A DNA stretch of 64,000 bases from Aliagarivorans taiwanensis DSM 22990 (GTDB lineage Bacteria > Pseudomonadota > Gammaproteobacteria > Enterobacterales > Celerinatantimonadaceae): NCBI RefSeq assembly GCF_000429505.1, contig NZ_AUBZ01000002.1, positions 124,001-188,000 on the forward strand. The letters run 5' to 3'. Every line of letters begins with the position of its first letter. Positions within the stretch are counted from its first letter, which is position 1. A model generated the notes under the pieces. That model was not told the origin of the DNA. It did not search any database and saw nothing but the letters and a program-made list of their open reading frames with translations. Below, piece by piece: positions 62,738 to 64,000 of the stretch. A program made the translations under genes and the position numbers.

Positions 62738-63496
62738 TCACGCAGCTAACAGCGGGTCATGATAGGGCAACCATGCGAAGTGGTAGTCTTGCTGGGATTG
62801 CTCGCGAAGCTGGGCGATGGTGGCAGATTCGTGTTGGTTAAGTGGGCGGCTTTCCCCCTGAGCCAGTCGTTCAATTTTCTGGATTTGCTGATAACGCTGG
62901 TGGTCGGGGCCATTTTTCAACTCATAGATTGAGCGCAGGTGTAGCTGCACCTCGGCAATCAAACCGGATTGAGGCAGGGTCACCAACACCTTCAAATCGC
63001 GATAGCCAGAAGGGCCGGGCTCGGCGAAGCGGTTCTTCACCGCAACTAACTCGGCCTGCTGCTCTAGCTGCTCATAGGCTTGTACCAATTGCTCCGGGCT
63101 GTCGGCGATAATGCTAGCGCGAACCAGATCGGTCAGTTCGGCGGCTTGATGGTTAAGCTCGGTGGCGACTTTGGTTTCGGCGCGTGCCGGAGATTTTACG
63201 TCGGCGATGACACTTTCGCAGTGGCTGTGCCCGGCAGAGCGTTCCAGTATCAAGGCCAGTTCTTGTTGGGCCTGTGGGGCCAGCTGATAGAGCTTGTCCA
63301 GCGAGTCATAGGGTTGCTGGCTGTCACGGCGGCGATTACGGATATCGTTGAGACGAAGGTTGCTGCGATGATTACCGCTGTGTTGAAAGGCTGAAGGGTT
63401 GCAAAGACTACGGCTGGGTGTAGCTGATTGAGAGGCCTGGCTGGGAACCAAAAATACCGCAGTAGAGAGAACCAGGGCTTTAAACAGATTCGACAT
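62738..63496 (-). CDS. exported RelA/SpoT-like nucleotidyltransferase-fold protein
   Basis: A 252-residue protein with a Sec signal (MSNLFKALVLSTAVFLVPSQA, cleavage near residue 21) and a domain that looks like the synthetase part of RelA/SpoT (residues about 95-212). Aligned features: K101/R105/K109 in VKSPARAETKV for the RxKxxxSxxxK region, D123 in LTDLVRASII for the catalytic aspartate, GYRDLKV (164-170) for NGYQSIHT, E182 in AEVQLHLR for the EIQIR glutamate, and H199..Y202. Export would place it where ATP and GTP are scarce, so it may be a toxin, effector or have a new role. Two cysteines (32, 93) could form a disulfide. ATG chosen at 63496 after AGGAG. Own terminator. No immunity-like gene beside it. 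Confidence 0.65.
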   Translation of the reverse strand: MSNLFKALVLSTAVFLVPSQASQSATPSRSLCNPSAFQHSGNHRSNLRLNDIRNRRRDSQQPYDSLDKLYQLAPQAQQELALILERSAGHSHCESVIADVKSPARAETKVATELNHQAAELTDLVRASIIADSPEQLVQAYEQLEQQAELVAVKNRFAEPGPSGYRDLKVLVTLPQSGLIAEVQLHLRSIYELKNGPDHQRYQQIQKIERLAQGESRPLNQHESATIAQLREQSQQDYHFAWLPYHDPLLAA

Positions 63497-63649
63497 ATTG
63501 CTCCTATACAACAACACAAGTGCATTGAGTTTACGGCAGCTGTTAGTGCCATACAGTGGTATAGATCGCGTTTATCGGTGTTTAGTTCTGTAAAGTTGTG
63601 TAAATGCCAACCAGAACACGGTTAAAGGGTAAACAATTGGAGCATTCCG

Positions 63650-64000
63650 CTAGCGTTGCGCAAGCAGGTGAATGTAGCGTCCTAGCTCGATAAAGGGGCG
63701 GTGTTGCGAGTAGCGCAGCTCCATATCGATGATCTGTTGCTCATCGACTTGCTCACGCGCGCCGGCCTTAAAGTAGTCATTGATAATCCGCACCCCGCTG
63801 ACCTGCTTGCTGGTTAACAGCCACTGTTGCATCCACTGCTTCACTTCGTCCAGCGTGAGTGGGTGTTGCGGGGTTAGCCTGACCGGTTTTTTCACCTTCA
63901 AGCCCTTGTTGATGTAATCGAAGTTGCCGCTCACCAGTGAGTGAAAGCGCTGGGCTTCGCGGTTGTAGAACATCAGTGACAGGTGGCCGCCGGGTTTGAG
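63650..64000 (-). CDS. cmoM: CmoM tRNA methyltransferase, 3' part (cut by window end)
   Basis: C-terminal 116 residues of a SAM-dependent methyltransferase; the frame runs off the window (LKPGGHLSLMFYNREAQRFHSLVSGNFDYINKGL). This and LTLDEVKQWMQQWLLTSKQVSGVRIINDYF, ELRYSQHRPFIELGRYIHLLAQR match the end of E. coli CmoM (SmtA), which methylates 5-carboxymethoxyuridine at the wobble position of tRNAs, including tRNA-Pro and tRNA-Leu species. The N-terminal SAM-binding part lies outside. Confidence 0.88.
   Translation of the reverse strand, partial: LKPGGHLSLMFYNREAQRFHSLVSGNFDYINKGLKVKKPVRLTPQHPLTLDEVKQWMQQWLLTSKQVSGVRIINDYFKAGAREQVDEQQIIDMELRYSQHRPFIELGRYIHLLAQR

Overview
The window comes from a marine-type gammaproteobacterium of moderately high GC, probably in the Alteromonadales (Ferrimonas or Shewanella relatives). 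This rests on the protein families present (LamB-type and general porins, YiiD/FabY, DUF2058, DUF3301, DUF4250, GrxA, PntAB, CmoM) and on consistent Shine-Dalgarno starts. The genus is an inference and no ribosomal RNA gene is present.

Layout. 0-6 kb: a LamB-family porin under a CRP-like site, a DUF945 envelope protein, YiiD/FabY and an AsmA protein. 6-11 kb: a glycerol-3-phosphate locus (glpD, a metallo-beta-lactamase-fold hydrolase, glpR, glpK) with GlpR-like operators and a perfect FNR-type box; no glpF. 11-24 kb: DUF3301, a YjeH-type amino-acid exporter with a divergent Lrp regulator, a xanthine/urate permease, recG, a proline-rich exported protein, DUF2058, a diguanylate cyclase, pntAB and three small unrecognised genes, two of them very short. 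24-31.8 kb: a LysR/MFS pair, a 263-bp palindromic repeat, grxA, DUF4250, a highly expressed porin behind a Pho-box-like promoter, argA, a TetR regulator and an HDOD protein. 31.8-50 kb: three RND efflux systems, one with its own outer-membrane factor, one with its own TetR regulator and one without either. A glutamine amidotransferase and a puuC-type aldehyde dehydrogenase lie among them. 50-61.5 kb: a putrescine locus with puuR, the PotFGHI importer, a SpuC-type aminotransferase, two divergent glutamate-polyamine ligases and puuB, followed by an aldo/keto reductase. 61.6-62.7 kb: a tRNA array (Arg, His, Leu, Pro, Leu, Pro) littered with tRNA relics and a 98-bp tandem tRNA-Pro-derived repeat. 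62.7-64 kb: an exported RelA/SpoT-like protein and the 3' part of cmoM, cut by the window end.

How the parts work together. Putrescine enters through PotFGHI, is glutamylated by the PuuA-like ligases, oxidised by PuuB, and its aldehyde is oxidised by the PuuC-like enzyme 6 kb away; SpuC offers a direct transamination route. PuuR probably represses these genes, and similar TGAACA-containing motifs lie in front of puuC and between the two ligases. No PuuD hydrolase is seen. GlpK and GlpD convert glycerol to dihydroxyacetone phosphate under GlpR.

The most unusual items are the exported Rel/Spo-like protein, the tRNA-Pro-derived tandem repeat in which the anticodon arm is replaced by the same foreign segment in three places, and the palindromic element found in a long and a short form, each ending at the promoter of a neighbouring gene.
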